64,000 nt of DNA from Rhizobium sp. Root1212 (GCF_001424985.1 NZ_LMDA01000022.1:310001-374000), one strand, 5' to 3'. Counted from the first letter of the stretch, positions 18,626-26,613 are shown. Program-made: numbers and translations. Notes: generated from the letters alone by a model not told the origin.

Positions 18626-18871
18626 ATGCAAAGCATTCGCTCTTTTCTCCTGACGGCAGCAGGCATCGCGTTCACGCTGATGGCCCTCGTCTTCACGGCG
18701 TCGCTGGGCGTGGCCCTGGCCGGTATCGTGGCCGTGCTGATGGTGGCAAGCGCCATTTCGGCGCGCATCAGCCCGAAGCCGGTGCGCGCCACCGCACGCG
18801 CGCAGGGTCCGCGCCCGCAGAAGGAGCCGCGCATCTGGAACGACGGCCGCGGCACGATCATCGATCTCTGA
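18626..18871 (+). CDS. Small membrane protein of unknown function
   Basis: A protein of about 81 residues with two adjoining hydrophobic stretches (about residues 6-27 and 29-43) followed by a basic, Pro/Arg-rich cytoplasmic-type tail ending GRGTIIDL. The ATG at 18626 is preferred since GAAAGG sits 8 nt upstream; in-frame GTG 18617 and ATG 18620 are too close to it. Codon use matches neighbours. It is transcribed divergently from the lyase gene and followed by a hairpin terminator. I do not recognise a family. Confidence 0.65.
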   Translation: MQSIRSFLLTAAGIAFTLMALVFTASLGVALAGIVAVLMVASAISARISPKPVRATARAQGPRPQKEPRIWNDGRGTIIDL

Positions 18872-18888
18872 GGCGGGCGTTTCCCGGC

Positions 18889-18910
18889 AAGGCCTGTGAA
18901 GCAGGCCTTT
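18889..18910 (+). terminator. Hairpin terminator after small membrane protein gene
   Basis: An 8-bp perfect stem AAGGCCTG / CAGGCCTT with loop TGAAG, ending in three Ts. It lies 17 bp past the stop. Confidence 0.6.
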
Positions 18911-18952
18911 GAGCAGATTCTTCTTCATTTTGGCGTGAAATTGCTCTAAACG

Positions 18953-18975
18953 CGGGACACAATTCTTGTGTCCCG
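18953..18975 (+). promoter_or_regulatory. Leader palindrome/hairpin immediately upstream of leuD
   Basis: CGGGACACAA-TTC-TTGTGTCCCG is a perfect 10-bp inverted repeat with a 3-nt loop, ending 21 bp before the leuD ATG. There is no T-run after it, so it is unlikely to be a terminator. It could be an mRNA hairpin near the ribosome site or a dimeric operator. Confidence 0.55.
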
Positions 18976-18996
18976 TTGAATCGAAAGCGCACAGTC

Positions 18997-19602
18997 ATGG
19001 ACAAGTTCGTCAAGCTCACCGGCGTTGCCGCGCCCCTTCCCGTCGTCAATATCGACACGGACATGATCATTCCGAAGGATTACCTGAAGACGATCAAGCG
19101 CACCGGCCTTGGCAAGGGTCTGTTCGCCGAAGCGCGCTACAATGAAGACGGCTCCGTCAACGAGGATTTCGTCCTCAACAAGCCGGCCTACCAGAACGCC
19201 AAGATCCTCGTTGCCGGCGACAATTTCGGCTGCGGCTCCTCGCGCGAACACGCGCCGTGGGCGCTGCTCGATTTCGGCATCCGCTGCGTCATCTCGACCT
19301 CGTTCGCCGACATCTTCTACAACAACTGTTTCAAGAACGGCATCCTGCCGGTCGTCGTCTCGCCGGAAGACCTCGAAAAGCTGATGGACGACGCCAGCCG
19401 CGGCTCGAACGCCGTGCTGACGGTCGATCTCGAAAACCAGGAAATCACCGGCCCGGACGGCGGCAAGATCACCTTCGAACTCGATGCCTTCAAGCGCCAC
19501 TGCATGCTGAACGGCCTCGACGACATCGGTCTGACGCTGGAAAAAGTCTCCTCGATCGACAGCTTCGAAAAGACCAACGCCTCCGCCCGCCCCTGGGCCT
19601 GA
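18997..19602 (+). CDS. leuD: 3-isopropylmalate dehydratase small subunit
   Basis: A 201-residue swivel-domain subunit which, with LeuC, isomerises 2-isopropylmalate to 3-isopropylmalate in leucine synthesis. [24 protein letters not shown] at the start and the [13 protein letters not shown] loop are diagnostic. The ATG at 18997 gives the normal family N terminus; an in-frame TTG at 18976 falls at the end of the leader palindrome and is less likely. leuC is not in this window, as is usual in rhizobia. The RidA gene follows after 4 bp, so they are probably co-transcribed. Confidence 0.95.
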   Translation: MDKFVKLTGVAAPLPVVNIDTDMIIPKDYLKTIKRTGLGKGLFAEARYNEDGSVNEDFVLNKPAYQNAKILVAGDNFGCGSSREHAPWALLDFGIRCVISTSFADIFYNNCFKNGILPVVVSPEDLEKLMDDASRGSNAVLTVDLENQEITGPDGGKITFELDAFKRHCMLNGLDDIGLTLEKVSSIDSFEKTNASARPWA

Positions 19603-19606
19603 GCCC

Positions 19607-19993
19607 ATGCCAAGCCCGCGCAAGCTGATCTCATCCGGCTCGCCGTTCGAAAGGACGGCGGGTTATTCGCGCGCGGTGGTGCAGGGTGACTGGTGCTTCG
19701 TATCCGGCACGACCGGATACGATTATGCGACGATGAGCATGCCGGAAACGGTCGAAGCCCAGACGCGCAACTGCCTCAAGACGATCGAAGCCGCCCTCGT
19801 CGAAGCCGGGTTTTCGCTGAAGGACGTGGTGCGCAACCACTATTACGTGACGGATGCGGCCTATGCCGATATCGTTTTCCCGATCCTCGGCGAGGCTTTC
19901 GGCGAGATCCGCCCCGCGGCCACCATGGTCGTCTGCGATCTCATCCGCCCGGAAATGCTGATCGAGATCGAAGTGACGGCCTTCCAGGGCTGA
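19607..19993 (+). CDS. RidA/YjgF-family protein
   Basis: A 128-residue trimeric-type RidA family protein. Family members hydrolyse reactive enamine/imine intermediates made by PLP enzymes. The C-terminal block RPAATMVVCDLIRPEMLIEIE contains the arginine and glutamate of the active cleft, and the mid-region NCLKTIEAALVEAGFSLKDVV is typical. It lies 4 bp after leuD, an arrangement that fits a housekeeping link with branched-chain amino acid synthesis. Which RidA subfamily it belongs to is not certain. Confidence 0.9.
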   Translation: MPSPRKLISSGSPFERTAGYSRAVVQGDWCFVSGTTGYDYATMSMPETVEAQTRNCLKTIEAALVEAGFSLKDVVRNHYYVTDAAYADIVFPILGEAFGEIRPAATMVVCDLIRPEMLIEIEVTAFQG

Positions 19994-20002
19994 GGCTGCC
20001 TC

Positions 20003-20179
20003 TCAATAAAACAGGTGCCAGGGCGTGAGGAAGGCCCGGTTCAGCTCGTCGGTGCGCGCGGGCTCGACGTCGATGGCGCTGTCATTGCTGCGCAGCGACG
20101 GCTTTTCGACACGGATCTGCTTTTCCGGCTTTGCCGGCGGCGTGAAGTAACCGAGCGTCATTCCACCATGATAAAACAT
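20003..20179 (-). CDS. Small hypothetical protein (58 aa)
   Basis: A short frame beginning MFYHGGMTLGYF with GGGG about 6 nt upstream of its ATG. Third-position GC is high throughout and codon use matches the neighbouring genes, which supports a real gene. It is soluble and charged, with no recognised motif, and convergent with the RidA gene. A start at the second Met (20161) is possible. No function can be suggested. Confidence 0.5.
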   Translation of the reverse strand: MFYHGGMTLGYFTPPAKPEKQIRVEKPSLRSNDSAIDVEPARTDELNRAFLTPWHLFY

Positions 20180-20474
20180 GCCAACCCCTTTTGTCCGCCA
20201 GACCGGATCGCTCCGCTTTTGACACAAAGTTGCCGCAATTGATGCGACTGTCAATAGTCTAGGAAAAATATGCTCTATTCGCCGGATCGGAAATTCGATC
20301 CGTGGAAAAGCCCAGGGTTCCGGGCCTTTCATGAAAACAATATAATCTATAAAATTTATCATGAAAGAAATTTGCGTTCTCCCGGAAGGCCGAAGCGGAA
20401 GTTTCTTTGCTTGAGAAAACCTGTCCCGCGATGCCACATTTGCCTTAAAGATAAACAGGCGGGAGTTCGCGGGA
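20180..20474. other. AT-rich intergenic region between divergent genes
   Basis: About 295 bp between the small hypothetical gene and the flavin reductase gene. The stretch 20330-20385 is markedly AT-rich and is the likely promoter zone of the reductase. No hairpin or gene stands out. Confidence 0.4.
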
Positions 20475-21029
20475 ATGAATGTCGTGTTGAGAAAATCCAT
20501 AGGGGCGGAAACCGCCTTTGCCGCAGGACCGGATGCCTTTGCACATCTTGCCGATGCGGCAAGCCTCAAATCGGCCATGCGGCTGGTTTCCGGCGGCGTT
20601 GCGGTGGTAACGGCCGGCGTGGGCGAGGAGAGGACGGGAGCGACGGTCACGTCGGCCACCGCCCTTTCGGTCGATCCGCCGACCATGATCGTCAACATCA
20701 ACCGCAGCTCCTCCACCTGGCCGATCATCCAGCGCTATGGGCATTTCTGCGTCAACATCCTGACGGCCGAGCAGCAGGCGGTGGCCGATCGTTTCGCCGG
20801 CAAGGACGGCCTCAAGGGGCCGGATCGTTACGACGGGGCGGAATGGCAGACGCTGGCCAGCGGCGCTTCGGTGCTGCGCGGTGCGCTCGCCGCCATCGAT
20901 TGCGAAGTCGATGAGATCATCGAGCGCCATAGCCATGCGATCCTGCTCGGCCGGGTCGTCTCGATCGTCGCCGGTGAAGGCCAATCCCTCATCTACAACA
21001 ACGGCAGATACGGCCGCTTCTCCCTCTGA
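20475..21029 (+). CDS. Flavin reductase domain protein
   Basis: A 184-residue FMN-binding split-barrel protein of the HpaC/RutF-type flavin reductase family. The core from SLKSAMRLVSGGVAVVTAG through TVTSATALSVDPPTMIVNI to FCVNILTAEQQAVADRFAG is characteristic, and HAILLGRVVSI matches the C-terminal strand. Such proteins reduce free FMN/FAD with NAD(P)H for a partner monooxygenase. No monooxygenase gene is adjacent, so the partner is unknown. The first 25 residues are a variable extension. A strong terminator follows. Confidence 0.88.
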   Translation: MNVVLRKSIGAETAFAAGPDAFAHLADAASLKSAMRLVSGGVAVVTAGVGEERTGATVTSATALSVDPPTMIVNINRSSSTWPIIQRYGHFCVNILTAEQQAVADRFAGKDGLKGPDRYDGAEWQTLASGASVLRGALAAIDCEVDEIIERHSHAILLGRVVSIVAGEGQSLIYNNGRYGRFSL

Positions 21030-21044
21030 CCGCAAAACATAAAA

Positions 21045-21079
21045 GAAAAAGCCCGGCGCTGTTCGCGCCGGGCTTTTTT
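21045..21079. terminator. Strong bidirectional terminator
   Basis: A 9-bp GC stem (GCCCGGCGC 21051-21059 with GCGCCGGGC 21065-21073), extended by A-T pairs on both sides, with loop TGTTC. T-runs lie on both strands, serving the convergent flavin reductase and MFS transporter genes. Confidence 0.92.
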
Positions 21080-21096
21080 GTCTTGGGTATCAGGGG

Positions 21097-22983
21097 TCAA
21101 TCCATTGCATGGATGTCGCGATCCTTGGTTTCCGGCAGGAAGAGCATGCCGATGACCAGGGTGATGCCGGCAAAGACGATCGGGTACCAGAGACCGTAGT
21201 AGATATCGCCCTTGGCCGCGCTCATCGCGAAGGCCGTTGCCGGCAGCAGGCCGCCGAACCAGCCGTTGCCGATGTGATAGGGCAGCGACATGCCGGTGTA
21301 GCGGATGCGGGTCGGGAAAAGCTCGACCAGAAGGGCGGCGATCGGGCCGTAGACCATCGTCACATAGATGACGAGAACGGTGAGCACGGCGATGATCGTC
21401 AGCCAGTTGACACGCGCCGGGTCGGCGACCATGGCGAACGCGCCGCCCTTGTCGATCGTATAGACCGGCATTTCGGTGACGCCGGCTGCCTCTTCGACCG
21501 TCAGCAGTTTGGCGGCGACCAGCTGTTCGCCGGTCATGCTTGCCTTCTCGCCGCCACGGACAGCGGCAACATCCAATGCGAGTTCCGGATTGGCGGCGAC
21601 GAAGCCGTCAAGCTTGCTTTCCGGTACCTTGGCGGCACCGCGCACCAGCGGATAGCCGCCGTCGTGAAGTGCAATGTTGATCTGCTTTTCGAAGGCGCCG
21701 TTCAAAGCCTTGGCCTGGTCGCCAGCGGCGATGGCGTCGTAGCTGGATACGGTTTCATCGCCGATCTTGACCGTTGCCGGCGTGCCGGCAGGGCCGGGAA
21801 CGACGTCGTAGGGCACCGAGTTGCGCGTCAGGAACGAGGTGGCGATATCGCAGGATGTGGTGAACTTCGCCGTGCCGGTCGGGTTGAACTGAAACTTGCA
21901 GTCCGCCGGATCGGCCGTCACGGTTGCCCGCACGGTTTCCTGTGCTTCGGCCAGAGCCGGATTACCGGCCCAGGTCAGCGCCTTGAACAGCGGGAAGTAG
22001 GTGACCATCGCCAGCAGAAGGCCTGCCATGATGATCGGCTTGCGACCGATCTTGTCCGACAGCCAGCCGAAGAAGACGAAGAAACCGGTGCCGATCAAAA
22101 GCGAGGCAGCAACCATCAGGTTGGCGGACTGGCCATCGACCTTCAGGATGTTCTGCAGGAAGAACAACGCATAGAATTGGCCGGAATACCAGACGACAGC
22201 CTGGCCGACGACGGCGCCGAACAAAGCGAGCAGCGCGATCTTGGCGTTTCTCCATTGGCCGAACGCTTCCGTCAGCGGTGCCTTGGAGCCCTTTCCTTCT
22301 TCCTTCATCTTCTTGAAGGCGGGCGATTCGTTCATCTTCAGACGAATCCAGACGGAAACGCCGAGCAGAACGCAGGAGAGCAGGAACGGAATGCGCCAGC
22401 CCCAGGCTGCAAAGGCTTCCTTGCCGACGGCGATCTGGACGGCGACGATGACGACCAGCGACAGGAACAGACCGAGCGTCGCCGTGGTCTGAATCCAGGA
22501 CGTGAAGTAACCGCGCTTGCCGTGCGGAGCGTGTTCCGCGACATAGGTCGCAGCACCGCCGTACTCGCCGCCGAGCGCCAGGCCCTGCAGCATGCGCAGC
22601 GCGATCAGCAGGATCGGAGCGGCAATACCGATCGAAGCGGCACCGGGAAGGATGCCGACGAGGAAGGTCGAAAGACCCATGATCAGAATGGTGACGAGGA
22701 AGGTATATTTGCGGCCGACGAGATCGCCGAGACGGCCGAAGACGAGTGCGCCAAACGGGCGGACGAGGAAGCCCGCCGCAAAAGCGAGCAGGGCGAAGAT
22801 ATTGCGGGTGGTTTCCGGGTAGGAACTGAAGAAGGTCGCGCCGATATAGACGGCCAGCGAACCATAGAGGTAGAAATCGTACCATTCGAAGATCGTGCCG
22901 AGCGAAGAGGCGAAGATCACCTTCTTCTGCTCCTGGGTCATGGGTCCGGCCTTTTCGCCGCCCACGGTTGCTACGTTTGCCAT
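21097..22983 (-). CDS. MFS transporter, metabolite:H+ symporter (MHS) type, with large periplasmic insertion
   Basis: A 628-residue inner-membrane transporter. The first nine membrane segments (about residues 22-335), with GRLGDLVGRK between TM2 and TM3 and the GLALGGEYGGAATYVAEHAP block, match the MHS family that imports organic acids, osmolytes or related solutes. About 185 residues (roughly 340-525) separate TM9 from TM10 (527-555). By the positive-inside topology this loop is periplasmic; it is hydrophilic and contains two cysteines (about 362 and 378). TM10-12 follow, with PTRIRYTGMSLPYHIGNGWFGG. Typical MHS carriers are 430-550 residues. The substrate is not predictable from sequence. 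Confidence 0.88.
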   Translation of the reverse strand: MANVATVGGEKAGPMTQEQKKVIFASSLGTIFEWYDFYLYGSLAVYIGATFFSSYPETTRNIFALLAFAAGFLVRPFGALVFGRLGDLVGRKYTFLVTILIMGLSTFLVGILPGAASIGIAAPILLIALRMLQGLALGGEYGGAATYVAEHAPHGKRGYFTSWIQTTATLGLFLSLVVIVAVQIAVGKEAFAAWGWRIPFLLSCVLLGVSVWIRLKMNESPAFKKMKEEGKGSKAPLTEAFGQWRNAKIALLALFGAVVGQAVVWYSGQFYALFFLQNILKVDGQSANLMVAASLLIGTGFFVFFGWLSDKIGRKPIIMAGLLLAMVTYFPLFKALTWAGNPALAEAQETVRATVTADPADCKFQFNPTGTAKFTTSCDIATSFLTRNSVPYDVVPGPAGTPATVKIGDETVSSYDAIAAGDQAKALNGAFEKQINIALHDGGYPLVRGAAKVPESKLDGFVAANPELALDVAAVRGGEKASMTGEQLVAAKLLTVEEAAGVTEMPVYTIDKGGAFAMVADPARVNWLTIIAVLTVLVIYVTMVYGPIAALLVELFPTRIRYTGMSLPYHIGNGWFGGLLPATAFAMSAAKGDIYYGLWYPIVFAGITLVIGMLFLPETKDRDIHAMD

Positions 22984-23126
22984 TTCGATAGTCCTCCACT
23001 CAGAAAACGGCGGTTAAGCGCATCCTCCGATGTCCGCGATCCTCCTCGATGCGAACGCAATGCGCCGTAGCAACAGGATGGCAGAAATGGCCGATCCGAA
23101 CAGCGATGCTTTGGACTTATGACTTT

Positions 23127-23135
23127 AGTATAACA
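23127..23135 (-). promoter_or_regulatory. Candidate extended -10 for the MFS transporter gene
   Basis: On the minus strand TGTTATACT forms an extended -10 with TATACT (plus 23127-23132), about 145 bp upstream of the MFS start. No good -35 is visible. Confidence 0.35.
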
Positions 23136-23170
23136 TGAAGGACGGTGTGGATGTGGTTCACATCGCAGGC

Positions 23171-23203
23171 AAAACCGTCCGACAGCAAATGCCGCCGGAC
23201 GGT
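23171..23203 (-). terminator. Terminator after alkaline phosphatase gene
   Basis: On the minus strand ACCGTCCG and CGGACGGT (plus 23196-23203 and 23174-23181) form an 8-bp stem with a 14-nt loop, followed by TTTT. It lies 7 bp after the stop codon. Confidence 0.75.
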
Positions 23204-23209
23204 CCCTTC

Positions 23210-24997
23210 TCAATCGGCCTGTTTGACACCGAGCGCGAATGCGTCTGCCAGCACGCGGTAGATATCGCTCTCTTCCATGTAACCCTTGAAGTTTTCGGAG
23301 CCGGGGCCGGCGGCCTGCAGCACGACATCGTCGACGGAATGGACGCCTGAATCGCCTTCGGCCGGAATGTTGCCCTCGACGAAGACCGCACCGGGAACAG
23401 TCTTGTAGGCGTCGTTGGCGACATAGGTCTTGCTTTCGGTCGCGACCGCAGGAACGAACGGACCATCGAGCTTCGGACGGAAGGTTTCGTAGTGATCCGG
23501 ACCGTTATTGGCGCTCAGGAACAGTCGGCGCGTCACATCGACCCTGTCGGGATAGCCGTCGCCGTTGTCGTCGGTGTAGTTCGGGAATCCGGCTTCGGCA
23601 TAGGTACCGACCTTTTCGCGCATCTTGCTACCCGGCTTATCGTCATCGACGGTGCCGATGATCGAAACGCCGTGGGTGTGATCGGCCGTGGCGACGATCA
23701 GGGTACCGGGGTTTTTCGCAGCGAACTCACGGGCAATACCGATCGCCTTGTCGAACTCGATGGTCTCGACGACGGCGCGATCCCAGTCGAGCGGGTGGGA
23801 CATCTTGTCGATATTGGCGCCTTCGACCATCAGGAAGAAACCGTCCGGGTTCTTCGAAAGCTGATCCAGCGCCGTCTTCGTCATCTCGACGAGGCCCGGC
23901 TGATCCGGGAACTTGCCGACGGTACCCTTCTTCAGGAATCCCCGGTCGAGCATTGCATCCATGTTGCCGGTGTGGAACAGGCCAAGGATCTTGCCGCGGT
24001 TCGTGCCGTCGGCGGCTTCAAGCTCGGTCCCGTTGGTCGCGAGTGTATAGCCGGCTTCCGTAAATAGCTTGACATAGTCCTTGTCGTCCTTGCGCTTCGA
24101 GCCGTTGGCATCCTTGGGAAGGAAATAGGCGAGGCCGCCGCCCAGAACGACATCCGGCTTGACGTCGAGGAGCATGCCGGTGATTTCCGGCTTGTCGGCG
24201 CGCTTGCGGGTATGCGAGACGACGGCGGCCGGCGTCGCGTCCTGCAGTTCGGAGGTGGTGACGATGCCGATCGATTTTCTGGTCTGGCGGCGCAGAGCCT
24301 CGGCAATGGTCTCGACCTTCGGATCGTCGAAGCTGTCGGCGGTGCGGTCGGCATAAACGCCGAGCGCGTTCACCGCCGTCTTGTGGCCGGTCATATAGGC
24401 TGACATGGTGTTGGCGCTGTCGGTGGCGACCGCTTCTGTCGAAGACGTGCCGACGAAGGCCATGTGATCGAGATCGTCCATGTTGAGGCGGCCGTTCGCC
24501 TTACCCTCCGTCATGCCCTTCGACATGATGCGGGCGGCGGTGCGGTGCGCGACCGAAAGGCCATCGCCGAGCAGGAAGATGATGTTTTTGGCTTTGGGTG
24601 TCGCCTCGGTGGCGTAGACATCCCAGGTAACGATCTTGCGTTCCGCGCCGGCGGAGACTTCGACCTTATAGGCGCCTTGCGCCGGGATCGCGATGCCGCG
24701 CAGCAGAACGGCCGAACCAAGCACCTTGTCCGCCTTGTCCTTCTCTTCGGCAATGAAATCTGCCTCCTTGCCGAGCAAGGTCTTGTAATCCCGGCCGTTG
24801 ATCGTGATCTTCACGTCCTCCGGCTTGACGACGCTGTCGAACTCGACCTTGAAATCGAAGGGCGAGCCCGCAAGGATCGTGGCGCGGTCGAGAGGGTAGA
24901 CGGTCGTTGCATGGGCCGCACCGGCGAGAATGGTCGTTGCGGCCAATGCCGTAAGAATCTGGGCCGTAAGGATCTGGACCGTAAGGATCGTACGCAT
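23210..24997 (-). CDS. Alkaline phosphatase (PhoA superfamily), periplasmic
   Basis: A 595-residue secreted phosphomonoesterase. After a signal peptide comes an extra domain of about 115 residues, then the alkaline phosphatase core starting at NIIFLLGDGLS (metal Asp). The nucleophile segment is STEAVATDSANTMSAYMTGHKT, with metal ligands in TADHTHG and a later HYETF. It releases inorganic phosphate outside the cytoplasm. The ATG at 24997 has AAGGGAA upstream. The signal peptide region contains tandem 15-bp DNA repeats giving ILT-x-Q repeats. A Pho box lies upstream, so induction by phosphate starvation through PhoB is expected. Confidence 0.92.
   Translation of the reverse strand: MRTILTVQILTAQILTALAATTILAGAAHATTVYPLDRATILAGSPFDFKVEFDSVVKPEDVKITINGRDYKTLLGKEADFIAEEKDKADKVLGSAVLLRGIAIPAQGAYKVEVSAGAERKIVTWDVYATEATPKAKNIIFLLGDGLSVAHRTAARIMSKGMTEGKANGRLNMDDLDHMAFVGTSSTEAVATDSANTMSAYMTGHKTAVNALGVYADRTADSFDDPKVETIAEALRRQTRKSIGIVTTSELQDATPAAVVSHTRKRADKPEITGMLLDVKPDVVLGGGLAYFLPKDANGSKRKDDKDYVKLFTEAGYTLATNGTELEAADGTNRGKILGLFHTGNMDAMLDRGFLKKGTVGKFPDQPGLVEMTKTALDQLSKNPDGFFLMVEGANIDKMSHPLDWDRAVVETIEFDKAIGIAREFAAKNPGTLIVATADHTHGVSIIGTVDDDKPGSKMREKVGTYAEAGFPNYTDDNGDGYPDRVDVTRRLFLSANNGPDHYETFRPKLDGPFVPAVATESKTYVANDAYKTVPGAVFVEGNIPAEGDSGVHSVDDVVLQAAGPGSENFKGYMEESDIYRVLADAFALGVKQAD
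24948..24992. repeat. Three tandem 15-bp units in signal-peptide coding region
   Basis: Units at 24948-24962, 24963-24977 and 24978-24992 are near-identical (gccgtaaggatctgg type). Being in-frame, they repeat a five-residue hydrophobic stretch of the alkaline phosphatase signal peptide. Confidence 0.85.
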
Positions 24998-25047
24998 GAG
25001 ATTCCCTTTCGCTGACATCGAATGACGGCCCGGAATAGGCCGGACGC

Positions 25048-25065
25048 ATAACAGTCGCGTGACAG
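25048..25065 (-). promoter_or_regulatory. Pho box (PhoB-binding site)
   Basis: On the minus strand CTGTCAC-GCGA-CTGTTAT: two 7-bp half-sites with the standard 4-bp spacer, close to the CTGTCAT-N4-CTGTCAT consensus. It lies 50 bp upstream of the alkaline phosphatase ATG. Confidence 0.82.
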
Positions 25066-25380
25066 CCGTCTGAAGTTTCGACCGCGTGAAGCCTTGACTC
25101 TCCCGTGGAATTTACTATGAGCAACGGCATACAAGGAAACCGCGCCCATGCTTCGCTCTGGATATTCCATCGCTGCGCATATCCCCCCGGCAGACAACGC
25201 CGGCGAGGACGCCTTCTTCCTGTCGTATTCCAAAACTGCGGCCAAAACGACGACGAAAACCGTCTGACGTCTCTGGCCCACCGCTCTCTCCCCGGCACGG
25301 CCGGGGAACCGAAGCCCGCGTCCTTGGCCGGCGGGTTTCTCCCAAAGCCCCCGCGGAGAGAAGAGAAAGAGAGCAATACA
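25066..25380 (+). other. Long leader/intergenic region before asd
   Basis: About 315 bp with no convincing gene, although the asd frame stays open through it. It holds two hairpins: CCCCGG/CCGGGG at 25290-25306 (extended by one T-A pair), and AAGCCCGC/GCGGGTTT at 25312-25338 with an 11-nt loop. The second resembles a weak terminator or attenuator 42 bp before the asd ATG. I recognise no known riboswitch. Confidence 0.45.
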
Positions 25381-26415
25381 ATGGGTTTCAAGGTAGCAAT
25401 CGCAGGCGCGACCGGCAATGTCGGCCGGGAAATGCTGAACATCCTCTCCGAGCGCGGCTTCCCCGCCGATGAGGTGGTGGCGCTCGCCTCTGCCCGCTCG
25501 CAGGGCACCGAAGTTTCCTTCGGCGACAAGACGCTGAAGGTGAAGAACCTCGAAAACTACGACTTCTCCGATACCGATATCTGCCTGATGTCCGCCGGCG
25601 GCGCCGTTTCGCTGAAGTGGTCGCCGAAGATCGGCGCGCAGGGCTGCGTCGTCATCGACAACTCCTCCTCCTGGCGTTACGACGCCGAGGTGCCGCTGAT
25701 CGTTCCGGAAGTGAACCCGGATGCCATCACCGGTTTTACCAAGAAGAACATCATCGCCAACCCGAACTGCTCGACTGCCCAGCTCGTCGTCGCGCTGAAG
25801 CCGCTGCACGACTTCGCCAAGATCAAGCGCGTCGTCGTTTCCACCTACCAGTCGGTTTCCGGCGCCGGCAAGGAAGGCATGGACGAGCTTTTCAACCAGA
25901 CCCGTGCCGTCTTCGTCGCCGATCCGATCGAATCGAAGAAGTTCACCAAGCGCATCGCCTTCAACGTCATCCCGCACATCGACGTGTTCATGGAAGACGG
26001 CTACACGAAGGAAGAGTGGAAGGTGCTGGCCGAAACCAAGAAGATGCTCGACCCGAAGATCAAGGTGACCTGCACCGCGGTTCGCGTTCCCGTCTTCATC
26101 GGCCATTCGGAATCGGTCAACATCGAGTTCGAAAACGAGATCACCGCCGATCAGGCCCGCGACATTCTGCGCGAAGCGCCGGGTTGCCTCGTCATCGACA
26201 AGCGCGAAAACGGCGGCTACATCACGCCTTATGAAAGCGCCGGCGAAGACGCGACCTACATCTCGCGCATTCGCGAAGACGCAACCGTCGAAAACGGCCT
26301 GAACCTCTGGGTCGTTTCCGACAACCTGCGCAAGGGTGCCGCTCTCAATGCCATCCAGATTGCCGAGCTGCTCGTCAATCGCGGACTGATCAAGGCGAAG
26401 AAGCAGGCCGCCTGA
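25381..26415 (+). CDS. asd: Aspartate-semialdehyde dehydrogenase
   Basis: A 344-residue NADP-dependent enzyme that makes aspartate semialdehyde for lysine/diaminopimelate, threonine and methionine synthesis. The N-terminal FKVAIAGATGNVGREMLNIL is the nucleotide-binding Rossmann motif; the catalytic cysteine is in ANPNCSTAQ, with VSTYQSVSGAGKEG and the later conserved basic segments present. The ATG at 25381 gives the usual N terminus and is preceded by a purine-rich GAGAAAGAGAG. A strong terminator follows the stop. It stands alone as a transcription unit with a long leader. Confidence 0.96.
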   Translation: MGFKVAIAGATGNVGREMLNILSERGFPADEVVALASARSQGTEVSFGDKTLKVKNLENYDFSDTDICLMSAGGAVSLKWSPKIGAQGCVVIDNSSSWRYDAEVPLIVPEVNPDAITGFTKKNIIANPNCSTAQLVVALKPLHDFAKIKRVVVSTYQSVSGAGKEGMDELFNQTRAVFVADPIESKKFTKRIAFNVIPHIDVFMEDGYTKEEWKVLAETKKMLDPKIKVTCTAVRVPVFIGHSESVNIEFENEITADQARDILREAPGCLVIDKRENGGYITPYESAGEDATYISRIREDATVENGLNLWVVSDNLRKGAALNAIQIAELLVNRGLIKAKKQAA

Positions 26416-26446
26416 TCATAAAATGTGAAGGTTACGGCAATAAAAG

Positions 26447-26482
26447 CCCCGTCTGTTCCGTAGAAGGAACGACGGGGTTTTT
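26447..26482 (+). terminator. Terminator after asd
   Basis: CCCCGTC (26447-26453) pairs with GACGGGG (26471-26477), continued by GTTCC/GGAAC past a one-base bulge, then five Ts. Confidence 0.9.
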
Positions 26483-26512
26483 CCGTAAGAGTATTCGCAG
26501 CAACGAACGATC

Positions 26513-26528
26513 GGATTCACGTGAAACG
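26513..26528. other. parS-like palindrome (weaker match)
   Basis: GGATTCACGTGAAACG matches 13 of 16 positions of the general parS consensus TGTTTCACGTGAAACA, with the core TTCACGTGAA intact. It is non-coding, between asd and the transglycosylase gene. Confidence 0.4.
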
Positions 26529-26613
26529 TTTGCATCCGAGCGGGCGTGACAGAAACCGCAAAGACTGACATCTTGCGGCGAATCGTTTGAATTTGGCCAT
26601 CACGGGGTTTTAC

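Noticed and set aside
21109..23070. 653-residue plus-strand frame opposite the MFS transporter
   Set aside because: Antisense shadow; highly charged translation without domains, whereas the minus strand has a clear 12-segment transporter.
25105..25380. 92-codon N-terminal extension of asd
   Set aside because: The family starts at the Rossmann motif directly after the 25381 ATG; the extension encodes unrelated residues and lies over two hairpins.
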